Part shown: positions 36,996 to 46,574 of the stretch, one piece after another
How the letters are laid out: each line of letters begins with the position of its first letter
How positions within the stretch are numbered: position 1 is the first letter of the stretch
NCBI RefSeq assembly: GCF_027622945.1
Contig: NZ_JAPZVQ010000006.1
Location: 78,593-142,592, forward strand
From: Glycomyces lechevalierae
Lineage (GTDB): Bacteria; Actinomycetota; Actinomycetes; Mycobacteriales; Micromonosporaceae
DNA: 64,000 nt
Direction: 5' to 3'
Notes under the pieces: generated by a model
What the model saw: the letters and a program-made list of their open reading frames with translations, nothing else
Database searches by the model: none
What the model was told of the DNA's origin: nothing
Position numbers and translations under genes: made by a program

Positions 36996-37904
36996 ATGGC
37001 AACCGACACCGCCCCCGCCGCCGAGGGGACCGCCGAGGCCGCGCCCGCGCGGACCCCGCAGCGCGCCCCGCGCCCCGAAGGCAACGTGCTCAACGTCTTC
37101 TCCCACGGCTTCCTGTGGCTGTGGGCCCTCATGGTCATCATCCCGGTGGCCTGGATCGTCATGTCCTCCTTCAAGACCACGCGGGAGATCGCCTCGGACC
37201 CGCTGGGCCTCCCGAGCGCGCCGCACTGGGCGAACTACGTGAACGCGTGGACGAACGGGAACATCGGCGGGTACTTCCTCAACACCGCGCAGGTGCTGGT
37301 CTTCAGCGTCACGGGCACGATGCTGCTGGGGGCGATGGCCGCGTATGTGCTGGCCCGCTACGAGTTCCCCGGCAACCGCGTCATCTACTTCGGGTTCGCC
37401 GCGGGGATGATGTTCCCGGTGTTCCTGGCCCTGTTCCCGCTGTTCAAGACCCTGCAGAACGTGGCGTTGCTGAACACCTACACGGGCCTGGTGATCGTGT
37501 ACATCGCGTACTCGCTGCCGTTCACGGTCTTCTTCCTGACCGCGTTCTTCCGAACGCTCCCAACGGGTGTCGCCGAGGCGGCGGTCGTGGACGGCGCAGG
37601 GCACTACCGGTTGTTCTTCCAGGTCATGCTGCCCATGGCCAAGCCCGGGCTCGTGGCGATCACGATCTTCAACGTCATCGGCCAGTGGAACCAGTTCCTG
37701 CTCCCGCTGGTGCTCCTCGGCCGCAACCCCGAGGACGCGATGATCTCCCAGGGCCTCGCGAACCTCGCGCTCCGCCAAGGCTACGAAGGGGACTCGGGCG
37801 CGCTGTTCGCCGGGACCGTGCTCGCGATGGTCCCGATCTTCATCGCGTACGTCCTCTTCCAGCGCCAGATCCAGGCCGGATTGACTGCCGGCGCCATCAA
37901 GTAG
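36996..37904 (+). CDS. Carbohydrate ABC transporter permease (NgcG/MalG-like)
   Basis: 302 residues. An Ala/Pro-rich cytosolic N-terminus (about 1-30) leads into six hydrophobic helices. The EAA-type loop GVAEAAVVDGAGHYRLFFQVMLPMAKPG (about 188-215) contacts the ATPase. It completes the CUT1 pair with the 36064 product. The start ATG follows GAGGAG. No terminator is evident downstream; the next 265 bp hold degenerate repeats linked to the opposite-strand endonuclease gene. Confidence 0.92.
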   Translation: MATDTAPAAEGTAEAAPARTPQRAPRPEGNVLNVFSHGFLWLWALMVIIPVAWIVMSSFKTTREIASDPLGLPSAPHWANYVNAWTNGNIGGYFLNTAQVLVFSVTGTMLLGAMAAYVLARYEFPGNRVIYFGFAAGMMFPVFLALFPLFKTLQNVALLNTYTGLVIVYIAYSLPFTVFFLTAFFRTLPTGVAEAAVVDGAGHYRLFFQVMLPMAKPGLVAITIFNVIGQWNQFLLPLVLLGRNPEDAMISQGLANLALRQGYEGDSGALFAGTVLAMVPIFIAYVLFQRQIQAGLTAGAIK

Positions 37905-37974
37905 ACGCAGGGGCAGGCGCGGGCACTGGGGCAGGCGCACGAGAGCGCGCGGGCACCGGCGCGGAATCGAGCGG

Positions 37975-38275
37975 GCGGCGACGATGAGGCAGTAGCAGGG
38001 CTCTGGTCTGTCTCCGACTTCCCGGTCCTGTTGGGCCCGAGTTCAACCTGGCAGCGACAACGAGGCCTCATGCGGTCCTGGCCGGTCTGCGACCACCTGG
38101 CTTGATCGGGTGCGGCAGCGAGGTGGCAGCGGGGCTCGGGTCGACTTTTCAGCTTCCCGGATCACTTGTCTACCGGTTCAATCGGGCAGCGACAACGAGG
38201 TAGTGGCAGGGCCCGGTCGTTCTCCGGCTGCTCTGCCCGATCCGGTCCTGGTTCAACCTGGCAGCGATGGGAAGT
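37975..38275 (-). repeat. Degenerate tandem repeat (about 62-75 bp unit) at the end of the DUF222/HNH gene
   Basis: At least four imperfect units begin near 37,975, 38,050, 38,112, 38,187 and 38,262. Each carries a variant of GGCAGCGACAACGAGG followed by a cytosine-rich part and a GGTTCAACC-like end. The last two units are translated as the C-terminus of the endonuclease, giving the repeated peptide PIAARLNQD and VVAARLNR. The rest lies downstream of its stop. Such repeats accompany 13E12-family genes in actinobacteria. Confidence 0.65.
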
Positions 38276-39954
38276 GGTTGGCGCGGGGGTTGGTTTCTTG
38301 GCTTGGGCATGCCGAGGGGCCCGAACCTCAAGGGGAGGTTCGAGCTGCACTGCGTGGTGTTGCCGTGCGGCGCTTCCCCCAGCAGTCGCCCGCTGGGGCA
38401 GCCTAAGACCGGTATCGGGGAGGGCGGGCTCGGTGCCCTGAACTTCTCTCGGCATCTGGCCTTCGCCGCTCGCATCGCTTGCAATGCCCGGTCGCGGTCG
38501 ATGGCCTCAGCCATCCCATCCAGGTCAGGCTTCATGCTCTCGGACCATTCCGAGCGGTAGAGCCCGGTGGGGAACACATCCCATTCGGTCCCTTGGTGTT
38601 CGGCATCCATGTCGTGGTCGGTGCGCCAGTCGGAGCAGCCGCAGCCTTGGCTGTCGTTGCCGCCTGGGCCTTCATGACCGTCATGGTGGGTGATGATCGC
38701 CTGGCCGGGCCCGGTCTTCTCCACCGACCAACCAGTGGTGTGGATCCGCCCGTGGTGGAACCTGCAGAGCAGGATCAGGTTCTCAGCGGCCGTCACACCA
38801 CCGTCGGCCCAGTGCTGGATGTGGTGCGCCTCGGTCCAAGCGACCGGCCGGTCACAACCGTGCCAGGCACACCCTTCCGGTTGCTCCAGTTCCAGCTTGC
38901 GGCGGAGGGAAGCGTTCGGCAGGCGCATCGCCCTGCCGAGCTCGACGGCTTCACCGGTGGCGTAGTTGAACACCGAGGGGATGACCCCGGCCTCGCAAGC
39001 GAGGAGGCGGGCACGGGCGACACTGATGGGCTGGCCTTCCAACAGGGGGAGGCGGCCGGTGTCCTTGCCCTGCAGGGTCTCGATGTCCACGACCAGGTCC
39101 AGGGTGGCGGTGTGCCCGTGCCTGGTGGCGGCTTGCGGGGAGGACCCGTACCCGGCCAGAAGCTGGTGGAGGGCCTCGGCATTCCGGTTCGCCTGCGCGG
39201 GCAGCAGGCCCTCACTGTCGTCTTCGCTGCCGGCCTCGGTGTCTTCCTGGCGAGGCGGCGGGCAGGCGGTCTTCAGGTACTTGTCCAACAGCCGACCGGT
39301 GGTGTCGGACAGGGTGCCTTCCAGGGCCCACATGCCGTTGCCCTGCGGGGTCAACTCCAGGCGCTGAAGGGACTGCTCACCCAACTCGTCGAAGAGTTCG
39401 GTCTCTTCGGCGATCGAGGCCCACAGCTCATCGAGGTGCCGGCGCAGGTCTTTGAAGGAAGCATGAGCGCAATACTCGGCGACCATCGCCTCAGGCGTGG
39501 CACAGAGGATGTCCGGGTCGAAAGGCGAGACCGCAGGGGTTCTGAAGGGCGTCCGGGCGAACAGGCGCATGGCGGGGGTCTGGTCGAGCTGGCGGACGGC
39601 GTAGGCGACCTGGTCGATCCTGGCTGTTCCTGTCGTTGCCGCTTTGGCCAGGATCCGGAACTTCCCTGAGAGTCGGGCGATGGCCGCGATGGATCCTGCC
39701 GTGTTGTAGGTGAAGTCGAACTGCGACAGCAGGAGGTCCCTGAGGGCGGAGAACCCGAACTCGGAGCGGTGCAGGCCTTGTTCCTTCATCGCGATCACTG
39801 CGGACAGGACCTGGGTGTGGAAGGCATTGATACCGGCGGCGGCTTCATCGAGCAGGGAGCGAACCTCAGCAGCCTGGGAGCGGCGGTCAGCAGGAGCAGG
39901 GAGGATCGAGGCGGAGAGGACCGGAGGACTGGTGTGGGTGTCGCAGTGGGCCAT
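38170..39954 (-). CDS. DUF222 / HNH endonuclease (13E12 repeat family)
   Basis: 594 residues from ATG 39954, which has a GAGGAGG box; the frame is open 39 codons further upstream without support. The DUF222 domain (about 30-330) is followed by an HNH nuclease motif (about 395-450: EAHHIQHWADGG, then NLILLCRFHHGRIH). Beyond residue 480 the sequence is low in conservation and ends in peptide copies of the neighbouring DNA repeat. These proteins are abundant in Mycobacterium and relatives as REP13E12 elements and are thought to be selfish homing-like genes, though function is unproven. It separates the NgcEFG-like genes from the galactanase gene. Confidence 0.88.
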   Translation of the reverse strand: MAHCDTHTSPPVLSASILPAPADRRSQAAEVRSLLDEAAAGINAFHTQVLSAVIAMKEQGLHRSEFGFSALRDLLLSQFDFTYNTAGSIAAIARLSGKFRILAKAATTGTARIDQVAYAVRQLDQTPAMRLFARTPFRTPAVSPFDPDILCATPEAMVAEYCAHASFKDLRRHLDELWASIAEETELFDELGEQSLQRLELTPQGNGMWALEGTLSDTTGRLLDKYLKTACPPPRQEDTEAGSEDDSEGLLPAQANRNAEALHQLLAGYGSSPQAATRHGHTATLDLVVDIETLQGKDTGRLPLLEGQPISVARARLLACEAGVIPSVFNYATGEAVELGRAMRLPNASLRRKLELEQPEGCAWHGCDRPVAWTEAHHIQHWADGGVTAAENLILLCRFHHGRIHTTGWSVEKTGPGQAIITHHDGHEGPGGNDSQGCGCSDWRTDHDMDAEHQGTEWDVFPTGLYRSEWSESMKPDLDGMAEAIDRDRALQAMRAAKARCREKFRAPSPPSPIPVLGCPSGRLLGEAPHGNTTQCSSNLPLRFGPLGMPKPRNQPPRQPLPIAARLNQDRIGQSSRRTTGPCHYLVVAARLNR

Positions 39955-40440
39955 GGGTCTCGCCTCCTCACCTGTTCTCGAATGATCTGGCTGTTTTAGC
40001 TTGCCTGTTCGTACTTCAATGATGACATCCCACCGCGACAGTGTCATCACCCGATAGAGTGAACATTCCATAGAGGACTATCGATACCTCGCCCCACCTC
40101 CACCCCAACCTCCCTGAGGTGCAAGACAAACCAAAGGAACATCGCCGCCCCGCCAGCCGTGCCCCGGCGCTGCCCGTCAGCCGCTGGGCACACCCACCCG
40201 CCCTCAGACCTCTTTGTCGCTGCCCGCTCTAACCTCAATCGCCACAGCGCCGCACGCCGCAGTGCCCGCCTTTCCGGCCTCCCGGCCTCCCGGCGTCCCT
40301 GCGTCCCTGCGCTCCTGTCGCCGCAGCCCGTTCCTCCACCGGTTATACGAAGGGTCTTTACAAGGGTTCCAATCTGTGGAAATATCGAACTCATTCGATC
40401 CCCCACGCTTCCCCTTGCGACCCTTTCGAAGGAGACGACG
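39955..40440. other. Divergent intergenic region between endonuclease and galactanase genes
   Basis: 486 bp. The left part holds the AT-richer upstream region of the endonuclease gene (around 40,000-40,085). On the right, TTTACA (40357-40362) and TATCGA (40383-40388) could be a loosely spaced promoter for the galactanase gene, with a TTCCA-N5-TGGAA repeat (40367-40381) between them. I see no gene and no copy of the LacI or xylan operators here. Confidence 0.5.
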
Positions 40441-41898
40441 ATGTCCCTGCGCAGACGGCTCGGCGCCCTCGCCGCGGCGACGGCCCTGACGACCGCGGGC
40501 CTCGGCCTCGCCGCCCCGGCTCCCGCCACCGCCGCGCCCGCGGCGTTCGACAACGGCCAGACCATCACCGACACCGCCGGCAACCTCATGCACGCCCACG
40601 GCGGCGGCATGCTCAAGGTCGGCAACACCTACTACCTCGTCGGCGAGCAGCGCAACGACTACCTGTTCGACCAGGTCAGCATGTATTCCTCCACCGACCT
40701 CGTGAACTGGACGTTCGAGAACGACATCCTCAGCGCCGAGTCCGACCCCGAGCTCTCGCCCTCGAACATCGAGCGGCCCAAGGTCATCTACAACGCCGCC
40801 ACGGACAAGTACGTCCTCTGGGCCCACAAGGAGAACGGCGTCGACTACGGCGACGCCGAAGTGGCCGTGGCGGTCTCGGACACCGTCGACGGCGACTACC
40901 AGTACCAGGGCTCCTTCCGCCCCGCCGGGTACGACTCCCGCGACATGACGCTCTTCGTCGACACCGACGGCACCGGCTACCTCATCTCCGCCGCCGACGT
41001 CAACTACGACCTCAACGTCTACCGCCTCACGCCCGACTACCTCGCCATCGACGAGCTCGTCTACGTCTTCGACGGCTACCACCGCGAAGCACCGGCCGTG
41101 TTCCAGCGCAACGGGGTCTACTTCCTCGTCACCTCCGGCGCGACGGGCTGGAACGCCAACCAGACCCAGTACGCCACCACGACGAACTTCCCCGAGGGGG
41201 CCTGGTCCGGCTGGACCAACGCCGGGAACTCCACGACCTACGGCTCCCAGCCGACCTTCGTGACCACCGTGCAGGGCACCGCCGGCACCAGCTACCTCTA
41301 CATGGGCGACCGCTGGGGCCCGCAGTGGGGCGGCAAGCCCATGGACAGCGAGTACGTCTGGCTCCCGATCAGCTTCCCCAGCAACACGTCCATGACCCTG
41401 ACCTGGTACTCCACCCTCAACATCGACGCCGCCGCAGGCACGGTCCAAGGCGTCGTGGGCACCGAGGACGGCAGCCCGTACGCCACCAAGTTCGTGAACG
41501 CCGCCTCCGGCCGCTGCGTCGACGTGCCCAGCGGCTCCAGCACCGACGGCACCCACCTCATCCAGTACGACTGCTGGAACGGCGCGCCCCAGGCCTTCAC
41601 CTTCGACCCGGTCTACCCCGGCTCCAAGGTCGGCGCCGTCTCCAACACCGCCACCGGCAAGTGCTGGGACGTCCTCGACCAGGCCACGGCGAGCGGCACC
41701 CCCGTCGGCCAGTGGGGCTGCTGGGCCGGCGGCAACCAGCGCTTCTCGCTGCGCGCCTCCGCCAACGGCAACTACGCGATCGTCGCCCAGCACTCCGGGC
41801 TCTGCCTCCAGGCCGCCTCGACCGCCAACAGCGCCGCGATCGTGCAGGCCACCTGCACCGGCGCCACCAGCCAGCAGTGGGACGTGACCGGACTCTAG
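40441..41898 (+). CDS. Secreted GH43 exo-beta-1,3-galactanase (GH43_24-like) with CBM13
   Basis: 485 residues from ATG 40441 (AAGGAG upstream). Signal peptide (about 1-33), GH43 propeller (about 38-340) and ricin-type CBM13 (about 355-485) with Cys pairs and QxW-like repeats. The opening AHGGGMLKVGNTYYLVGEQR and the absence of the usual GH43 RDP-type base Asp fit galactan 1,3-beta-galactosidases. Glu216 (HREAPAVF), Gln270 (YGSQPTF) and Glu111 (NIERPK) have spacings close to Glu208, Gln263 and Glu102 of the fungal enzyme Pc1,3Gal43A (numbers from memory), where Gln acts as base. It probably trims arabinogalactan chains. Monocistronic, ending in a strong terminator. Confidence 0.88.
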   Translation: MSLRRRLGALAAATALTTAGLGLAAPAPATAAPAAFDNGQTITDTAGNLMHAHGGGMLKVGNTYYLVGEQRNDYLFDQVSMYSSTDLVNWTFENDILSAESDPELSPSNIERPKVIYNAATDKYVLWAHKENGVDYGDAEVAVAVSDTVDGDYQYQGSFRPAGYDSRDMTLFVDTDGTGYLISAADVNYDLNVYRLTPDYLAIDELVYVFDGYHREAPAVFQRNGVYFLVTSGATGWNANQTQYATTTNFPEGAWSGWTNAGNSTTYGSQPTFVTTVQGTAGTSYLYMGDRWGPQWGGKPMDSEYVWLPISFPSNTSMTLTWYSTLNIDAAAGTVQGVVGTEDGSPYATKFVNAASGRCVDVPSGSSTDGTHLIQYDCWNGAPQAFTFDPVYPGSKVGAVSNTATGKCWDVLDQATASGTPVGQWGCWAGGNQRFSLRASANGNYAIVAQHSGLCLQAASTANSAAIVQATCTGATSQQWDVTGL

Positions 41899-41917
41899 AA
41901 CACGCCCGTCATAGACA

Positions 41918-41959
41918 AGGACCGCTGCCGGCGGACTTCGCAGCGCCGGCGGCGGTCCT
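41918..41959 (+). terminator. Terminator after the galactanase gene
   Basis: 16-bp stem (41918-41933 with 41944-41959, one G-T pair) and a ten-base loop, 20 bp after the stop codon. Confidence 0.82.
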
Positions 41960-41991
41960 GCTGTGTCCCCGGCCTCAGCCCGACCCCGCCG

Positions 41992-42021
41992 TTCGCCGAA
42001 GAACCCCTGACCAGGCATAAT
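41992..42021 (+). promoter_or_regulatory. Candidate promoter for rpsE-rpmD-rplO
   Basis: A -10 CATAAT (42016-42021) lies 18 bases after a weak -35, TTCGCC (41992-41997). It would give a leader of about 100 bases before the rpsE start, consistent with the gene group being transcribed separately from its usual upstream neighbours. Confidence 0.4.
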
Positions 42022-42129
42022 CGAGAGGTTGCGCCTCGGCGCAGCGTCTCCGGGTCTTCGAATCCGGATATTCCATGCGAGTCGGCCCTATTTCGGGCTG
42101 GCGTTGAGCGAACGAAAGGAATCAGTCTC

Positions 42130-42771
42130 GTGGCTGATCAACAGCAAGCTGCCGCCGGCGGCCGGGACGGCGGCGGCGACCGCCGCGGCGGTCGCGGCGG
42201 TCGTGGTGGACGCGAGGGCGGTCGCGGTCGCGACCGCGCCGAGAAGTCCCCGCACGTCGAGCGCGTAGTCACCATCAACCGCGTCGCCAAGGTCGTCAAG
42301 GGCGGCCGCCGCTTCGCCTTCACCGCCCTCGTGGTGGTCGGCGACGGTGACGGCAACGTCGGCGTCGGCTACGGCAAGGCCAAGGAAGTTCCCGCCGCCA
42401 TCGCCAAGGGCGTTGAAGAGGCGAAGAAGAACTTCTTCAAGGTCCCCCGCATCGGCGGCACCATCCCGCACGAGGTCTTCGGTGAGGACGCGGCCGGCCG
42501 CGTGCTGCTGAAGCCCGCGTCCGCGGGTACCGGTGTCATCGCGGGCGGTCCCGTGCGCGCCGTGCTCGAATGCGCCGGCGTCCACGACGTCCTGTCGAAG
42601 TCCCTGGGCTCCTCGAACGCGATCAACATCGTCCACGCGACGGTGGCCGCGCTCAAGGGCCTCGAATCCCCGGAGGCCGTCGCGGCCCGCCGTGGCATGG
42701 CGCTCGAGGACATCGCTCCTCAGGGCCTGCTGCGCGCCCGCGCCGAGGCCGCCGCGGCCGCGAAGGCTTAG
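42130..42771 (+). CDS. rpsE: 30S ribosomal protein S5
   Basis: 213 residues from GTG 42130, with AAAGGA upstream. After an unusually Gly/Arg-rich N-terminal extension (about 1-38), the S5 double-stranded-RNA-binding-like domain (about 40-105: [18 protein letters not shown]) and the C-terminal domain ([40 protein letters not shown]) are fully conserved. It sits in the small-subunit A-site region and affects decoding accuracy. It heads rpsE-rpmD-rplO. In most bacteria rplR (L18) precedes it directly; here the upstream gene is a galactanase. Confidence 0.98.
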   Translation: MADQQQAAAGGRDGGGDRRGGRGGRGGREGGRGRDRAEKSPHVERVVTINRVAKVVKGGRRFAFTALVVVGDGDGNVGVGYGKAKEVPAAIAKGVEEAKKNFFKVPRIGGTIPHEVFGEDAAGRVLLKPASAGTGVIAGGPVRAVLECAGVHDVLSKSLGSSNAINIVHATVAALKGLESPEAVAARRGMALEDIAPQGLLRARAEAAAAAKA

Positions 42772-42782
42772 GGGTTCACGAC

Positions 42783-42965
42783 ATGGCACGTTTGAAGATC
42801 ACCCAGCACAAGTCGGTCATCGGTGAGAAGCCGAAGGCCCGTGCGACCATCCAGACGCTCGGCCTGCGCAAGATCGGCCAGACCGTCTACAAGGAAGACC
42901 TTCCGCAGTACCGCGGCATGGTCCACCGTGTCCGTCACCTGGTCGACGTCGAGGAGGTCGAGTAG
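42783..42965 (+). CDS. rpmD: 50S ribosomal protein L30
   Basis: 60 residues, the normal length for L30. [18 protein letters not shown] and [11 protein letters not shown] match the family; the acidic end DVEEVE is typical. Eleven bases follow the rpsE stop and two precede the rplO start, so the three genes are co-translated. It binds 23S rRNA on the solvent side of the large subunit. Confidence 0.97.
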   Translation: MARLKITQHKSVIGEKPKARATIQTLGLRKIGQTVYKEDLPQYRGMVHRVRHLVDVEEVE

Positions 42966-42967
42966 TC

Positions 42968-43441
42968 ATGGCTATCCGCATTCATGACCTGCAGCCCGCC
43001 CCCGGCGCCAAGAAGGCCAAGACCCGCGTGGGTCGCGGTGAGGGCTCCAAGGGCAAGACCGCCGGCCGCGGCACCAAGGGCACCAAGGCCCGCAAGACCG
43101 TGCCGGCCGGGTTCGAGGGCGGCCAGCAGCCGCTCCAGATCCGTCTGCCGAAGCTCAAGGGCTTCAAGCCGCACAACAAGCTCGTCTACACCGTGGTCAA
43201 CCTCGACCGCCTCGCGGAGCTCTTCCCCGAGGGCGGCCAGGTCGGCCCCGACGAGCTGATCGAGGTGGGCGTCCTCAACAAGAAGGAGCTCATCAAGGTC
43301 CTCGGCTCCGGCGAGCTCGAAGGCGTCAAGCTGGACGTGAAGGCCCACGCCTTCTCGGCTTCCGCCGTCAACAAGATCGCCGCCGCCGGTGGTTCGACCA
43401 CCGTGGTGGACAAGAAGACCGGCGAGGCCCTGGGCGCGTAA
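42968..43441 (+). CDS. rplO: 50S ribosomal protein L15
   Basis: 157 residues. The basic Gly-rich N-terminus ([20 protein letters not shown]) threads into the 23S rRNA during assembly; the globular part has [19 protein letters not shown] and a C-terminal ALGA end. It lies two bases after rpmD. A strong terminator follows at 43477-43510, so secY is transcribed separately. Confidence 0.97.
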   Translation: MAIRIHDLQPAPGAKKAKTRVGRGEGSKGKTAGRGTKGTKARKTVPAGFEGGQQPLQIRLPKLKGFKPHNKLVYTVVNLDRLAELFPEGGQVGPDELIEVGVLNKKELIKVLGSGELEGVKLDVKAHAFSASAVNKIAAAGGSTTVVDKKTGEALGA

Positions 43442-43476
43442 CCGCACCCGGACCACCGGTTCGAACAAGAGATCCG

Positions 43477-43510
43477 CGAAACGGGTCGGAGGGAACTCCG
43501 GCCCGTTTCG
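43477..43510 (+). terminator. Terminator after rplO
   Basis: 15-bp stem (43477-43491 with 43496-43510, one G-T pair) and a GGAA tetraloop. The remaining 180 bp before secY should hold its promoter; a TAGGCT -10-like box is at 43552-43557. Confidence 0.85.
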
Positions 43511-43692
43511 TCGTGACTAATGCCGAATACTCTGCGTCCGAATGCGCCTGCTAGGCTCCCATGGCGAGGACCACCGTCTTCCTCGGGCGTGTGACGCTCT
43601 CGCTACGAACTACACACGCCCACTGGTTACGAAAGGTGTTGCCCCGCAACGCCTAGGGCCCCGCCAGGGGGTCTTGTTCAGGAGGAACCGCA

Positions 43693-45033
43693 TTGCTCTC
43701 CGCCTTCATCAGCGCGTTTCGGACCCCCGATCTGCGCAAGAAGATCCTGTTCACCTTGATGATCATCGGACTGTATCGTCTTGGTGCGCAGATGCCGAGT
43801 CCCGGCGTGGACTACGCGGCAGTGCAGACCTGCCTCAACCTCAACGAGCAGACTGACGAGGGCGGCGTCTTCGGACTCCTGAACCTGTTCACCGGTGGAG
43901 CGCTCCTCCAGCTCTCGGTCTTCGCACTCGGCGTGATGCCTTACATCACGTCCTCGATCATCATGCAGCTCTTGACTGTCGTGATCCCGAGGCTCGAGCA
44001 GCTCCGCAAGGAGGGCCAGCCCGGCCAGGTCAAGATCACCCAGTACACGCGCTACCTGACGCTGGGCCTCGCCCTGCTCCAGGCCTCCGGCTACATCGCG
44101 CTGGCGCGCTCGGGCATCCTGTTCCAGGCCGAGTGCCCGGACCCGATCCTCCCGGACCTGTCCGCCACGGACGCCAACGTCCCCTACTGGATGACCATCG
44201 TCGTCGTCGTGGCCGTCATGGTCGCGGGCACCGCGATCATCATGTGGTTCGGCGAGCAGATCACCGAGCGCGGCGTCGGCAACGGCATGAGCCTCTTGAT
44301 CTTCGCGTCCATCGCGGCGCAGATGCCGGGCCAGTTCTGGTCCCTCCGCAAGTCCGAGGGCTGGTTCATGTTCAGCGTCATCATCGGGCTGTGCATCGCG
44401 ATCATGGTCGCGGTCATCTTCATCGAGCAGTCGCAGCGGCGCATCCCGGTGCAGTACGCCAAGAAGATGGTCGGCCGCCGGATGTACGGCGGCACCTCGA
44501 CCTACATCCCGCTCAAGGTCAACCAGGCCGGCGTCGTGCCCGTCATCTTCGGCTCCTCGCTGCTGTACATCCCGACGCTGTTCCGCCAGCTCAACCAGAA
44601 CAGCGACTCGTCGTGGGTCAGCTTCATCGACCGCTACCTGCTCAACCAGGGCTCGTGGGTGTACATCACGCTGTACGCGTTCCTCATCATCTTCTTCACG
44701 TACTTCTACGTCTCGATCACCTTCAAGGTGGACGACGTCGCCGAGAACATGAAGAAGGCCGGCGGGTTCATCCCCGGCGTGCGCCCCGGCAAGCCCACCG
44801 CGACCTACTTGCAGCGAGTCCTGTCACGCCTGACCTTCCCGGGCTCGCTGTACCTGGCCGCGATCGCTATCCTTCCCAATCTGGCCATCATCGCGTTCGG
44901 TAACCAGCAGCTGTTCGCTCAGTTCGCGTTCGGCGGCACCTCGGTGCTGATCATGGTGGGCGTCGGCCTGGAGTCGGTCAAGCAGATCGAGTCCCAGCTG
45001 ATGCAGCGCCACTACGAGGGCTTCCTCCGCTGA
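43693..45033 (+). CDS. secY: Preprotein translocase channel subunit SecY
   Basis: 446 residues from TTG 43693, fixed by an AGGAGGA box seven bases upstream. Ten membrane helices are visible; the plug region after helix 1 includes [32 protein letters not shown] in pieces, and the cytoplasmic loops carry [10 protein letters not shown] and [16 protein letters not shown], which contact SecA and the ribosome. SecY forms the membrane channel through which the many secreted hydrolases here would pass. It starts the secY-adk-map group. Confidence 0.98.
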   Translation: MLSAFISAFRTPDLRKKILFTLMIIGLYRLGAQMPSPGVDYAAVQTCLNLNEQTDEGGVFGLLNLFTGGALLQLSVFALGVMPYITSSIIMQLLTVVIPRLEQLRKEGQPGQVKITQYTRYLTLGLALLQASGYIALARSGILFQAECPDPILPDLSATDANVPYWMTIVVVVAVMVAGTAIIMWFGEQITERGVGNGMSLLIFASIAAQMPGQFWSLRKSEGWFMFSVIIGLCIAIMVAVIFIEQSQRRIPVQYAKKMVGRRMYGGTSTYIPLKVNQAGVVPVIFGSSLLYIPTLFRQLNQNSDSSWVSFIDRYLLNQGSWVYITLYAFLIIFFTYFYVSITFKVDDVAENMKKAGGFIPGVRPGKPTATYLQRVLSRLTFPGSLYLAAIAILPNLAIIAFGNQQLFAQFAFGGTSVLIMVGVGLESVKQIESQLMQRHYEGFLR

Positions 45034-45073
45034 AGTAGGAAATCTTCATAGGCATTACACGGGAGGAACAACT

Positions 45074-45709
45074 GTGCGACTGGTACTCGTAGGCCCGCCC
45101 GGGGCAGGCAAGGGCACCCAGGCGGAGATCATCGCCGAGCGGCTCGGCGTCCCCAAGATCTCCACGGGCGACATCTTCCGCGCGAACGTCTCCGGCGGCA
45201 CGCCGCTGGGCCTCAAGGCCAAGGAGTACATGGACGCCGGGAACCTCGTGCCCGACGAGGTCACCAACGAGATGGTGGCCGACCGGCTGGCCCAGGACGA
45301 CGCCAAGGGCGGCTTCCTGCTCGACGGCTACCCCCGCAACACCGAGCAGGCCAAGGTCCTCGACCGGGTCCTCGAGGCGGCGGGCAGCACGCTCGACCTG
45401 GCCCTGGAACTGGTCGCCAGTGACGACGAGGTCGTGCGCCGCCTCTCCGGGCGCCGCGTCTCGAAGTCGACCGGCAAGGTCTACCACCTGGAGTTCGACC
45501 CGCCCGCGGACCCGGACTCCGACGACCTGTACCAGCGCAGCGACGACCAGCCCGAGACGATCAAGAACCGCCTCAAGGTCTACGCGGAGCAGACCGCGCC
45601 GCTCGTGGGCTACTACGAGGCGCAGGGCAAGCTCGTGCGCATCGACGCGATCGGCGAGGTCGCCGAGGTGACCGAGCGCGCCCTGAACGCCATCGGCGCC
45701 GCGGAATAG
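45074..45709 (+). CDS. adk: Adenylate kinase
   Basis: 211 residues from GTG 45074 with GGGAGGA upstream. [10 protein letters not shown] is the P-loop, [10 protein letters not shown] and DGYPRN bind AMP, and [19 protein letters not shown] is the lid, which lacks the four zinc-binding Cys. It interconverts AMP and ATP with two ADP. It is 40 bp after secY and four bp before map, the conserved order of this operon. Confidence 0.97.
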   Translation: MRLVLVGPPGAGKGTQAEIIAERLGVPKISTGDIFRANVSGGTPLGLKAKEYMDAGNLVPDEVTNEMVADRLAQDDAKGGFLLDGYPRNTEQAKVLDRVLEAAGSTLDLALELVASDDEVVRRLSGRRVSKSTGKVYHLEFDPPADPDSDDLYQRSDDQPETIKNRLKVYAEQTAPLVGYYEAQGKLVRIDAIGEVAEVTERALNAIGAAE

Positions 45710-45713
45710 CCCT

Positions 45714-46550
45714 GTGTTCCGCCGTCGCCAGCAGATCCAGTACAAGACGCCCGAGCAGATCCTCACGATGAGGAAGGCCGGCCTCGTCGTGGCCGAGGTG
45801 CACCAGGCCATGCGCGAATCGGCCGGCCCGGGCGTGACGACGGCGGAACTCGACCGCATCGCCGAGCAGGTGATCCGCGGCTGCGGTGCGACGCCCTCGT
45901 TCAAGGGCTACGACATCGGCAACGGCCCTTACCCGGCCTCGATCTGCTCCTCGGTGAACGAGCAGGTCGTGCACGCGATCCCCTCCGAGGACGCGGTCCT
46001 CAAGGAAGGGGACCTCCTGTCGGTCGACGTCGGCGCGATCGTCGACGGCTGGCACGGGGACGCGGCCATCACCATCGAGATCGGCGAGGTCGCGCCCGAG
46101 CTGACGGCCCTGCGCGAGGCCACCGAGGCCGCCATGTGGGCCGGGATCAAGGCCGCGGCCACCGCGAAGCGCCTCGGCGGCATCTCGAGCGCCATCGAGC
46201 AGTCCGTGGATGCCTCGGGCGAGTACGGCATCGTGACCGGCTTCGGCGGGCACGGCATCGGCACCGAGATGCACCAGGACCCGCACATCCTCAACTACGG
46301 CCGCCCGAGCGAGGGCCCGAAGCTGCGCCCGGGCATGGCCCTGGCGATCGAGCCGATGCTCACGCTCGGCTCGGAGGACACCGCCGAGCTGGCGGACGGC
46401 TGGACGATCGTGACCGACGACGGCTCCGCCGCGGCGCACGTCGAGCACACCATCGCGCTCTGCGAGGACGGCGTCTGGGTCCTCACCGCCCCCGACGGCG
46501 GCGTCGAACAACTGGGCGACGCGGTCGCGAGCGCGGCTCGCGCGGAATAG
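45714..46550 (+). CDS. map: Methionine aminopeptidase, type I
   Basis: 278 residues from GTG 45714. The pita-bread fold residues are present: His in NEQVVHAIPS, two Asp in SVDVGAIVDGWHGDAA, His in GFGGHGIGTEMHQDP, Glu in AIEPML and Glu in HVEHTIAL. It removes the initiator Met from new proteins. It is separated from adk by four bases. In most genomes infA, rpmJ, rpsM and others follow; here unrelated DUF1707 genes do. Confidence 0.97.
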   Translation: MFRRRQQIQYKTPEQILTMRKAGLVVAEVHQAMRESAGPGVTTAELDRIAEQVIRGCGATPSFKGYDIGNGPYPASICSSVNEQVVHAIPSEDAVLKEGDLLSVDVGAIVDGWHGDAAITIEIGEVAPELTALREATEAAMWAGIKAAATAKRLGGISSAIEQSVDASGEYGIVTGFGGHGIGTEMHQDPHILNYGRPSEGPKLRPGMALAIEPMLTLGSEDTAELADGWTIVTDDGSAAAHVEHTIALCEDGVWVLTAPDGGVEQLGDAVASAARAE

Positions 46551-46561
46551 GACCCCGGTGC

Positions 46562-46567
46562 CATAAT
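46562..46567 (+). promoter_or_regulatory. -10 element CATAAT of a probable leaderless promoter
   Basis: CATAAT is followed by seven bases and then the GTG at 46575, with no ribosome-binding site. This fits transcription starting at the start codon and separates the DUF1707 gene from map. Confidence 0.6.
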
Positions 46568-46574
46568 TGGCATC

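Noticed and set aside
37975..38275. CRISPR array
   Set aside because: Units are degenerate, too long and adjoining without spacers, and no cas genes are present; it fits a 13E12-linked tandem repeat.
42080..42129. Remnant of the rplR (L18) 3' end before rpsE
   Set aside because: A GGGCTGGCGTT stretch recalls the usual L18 end, but it is too short to support, and nothing further upstream matches.
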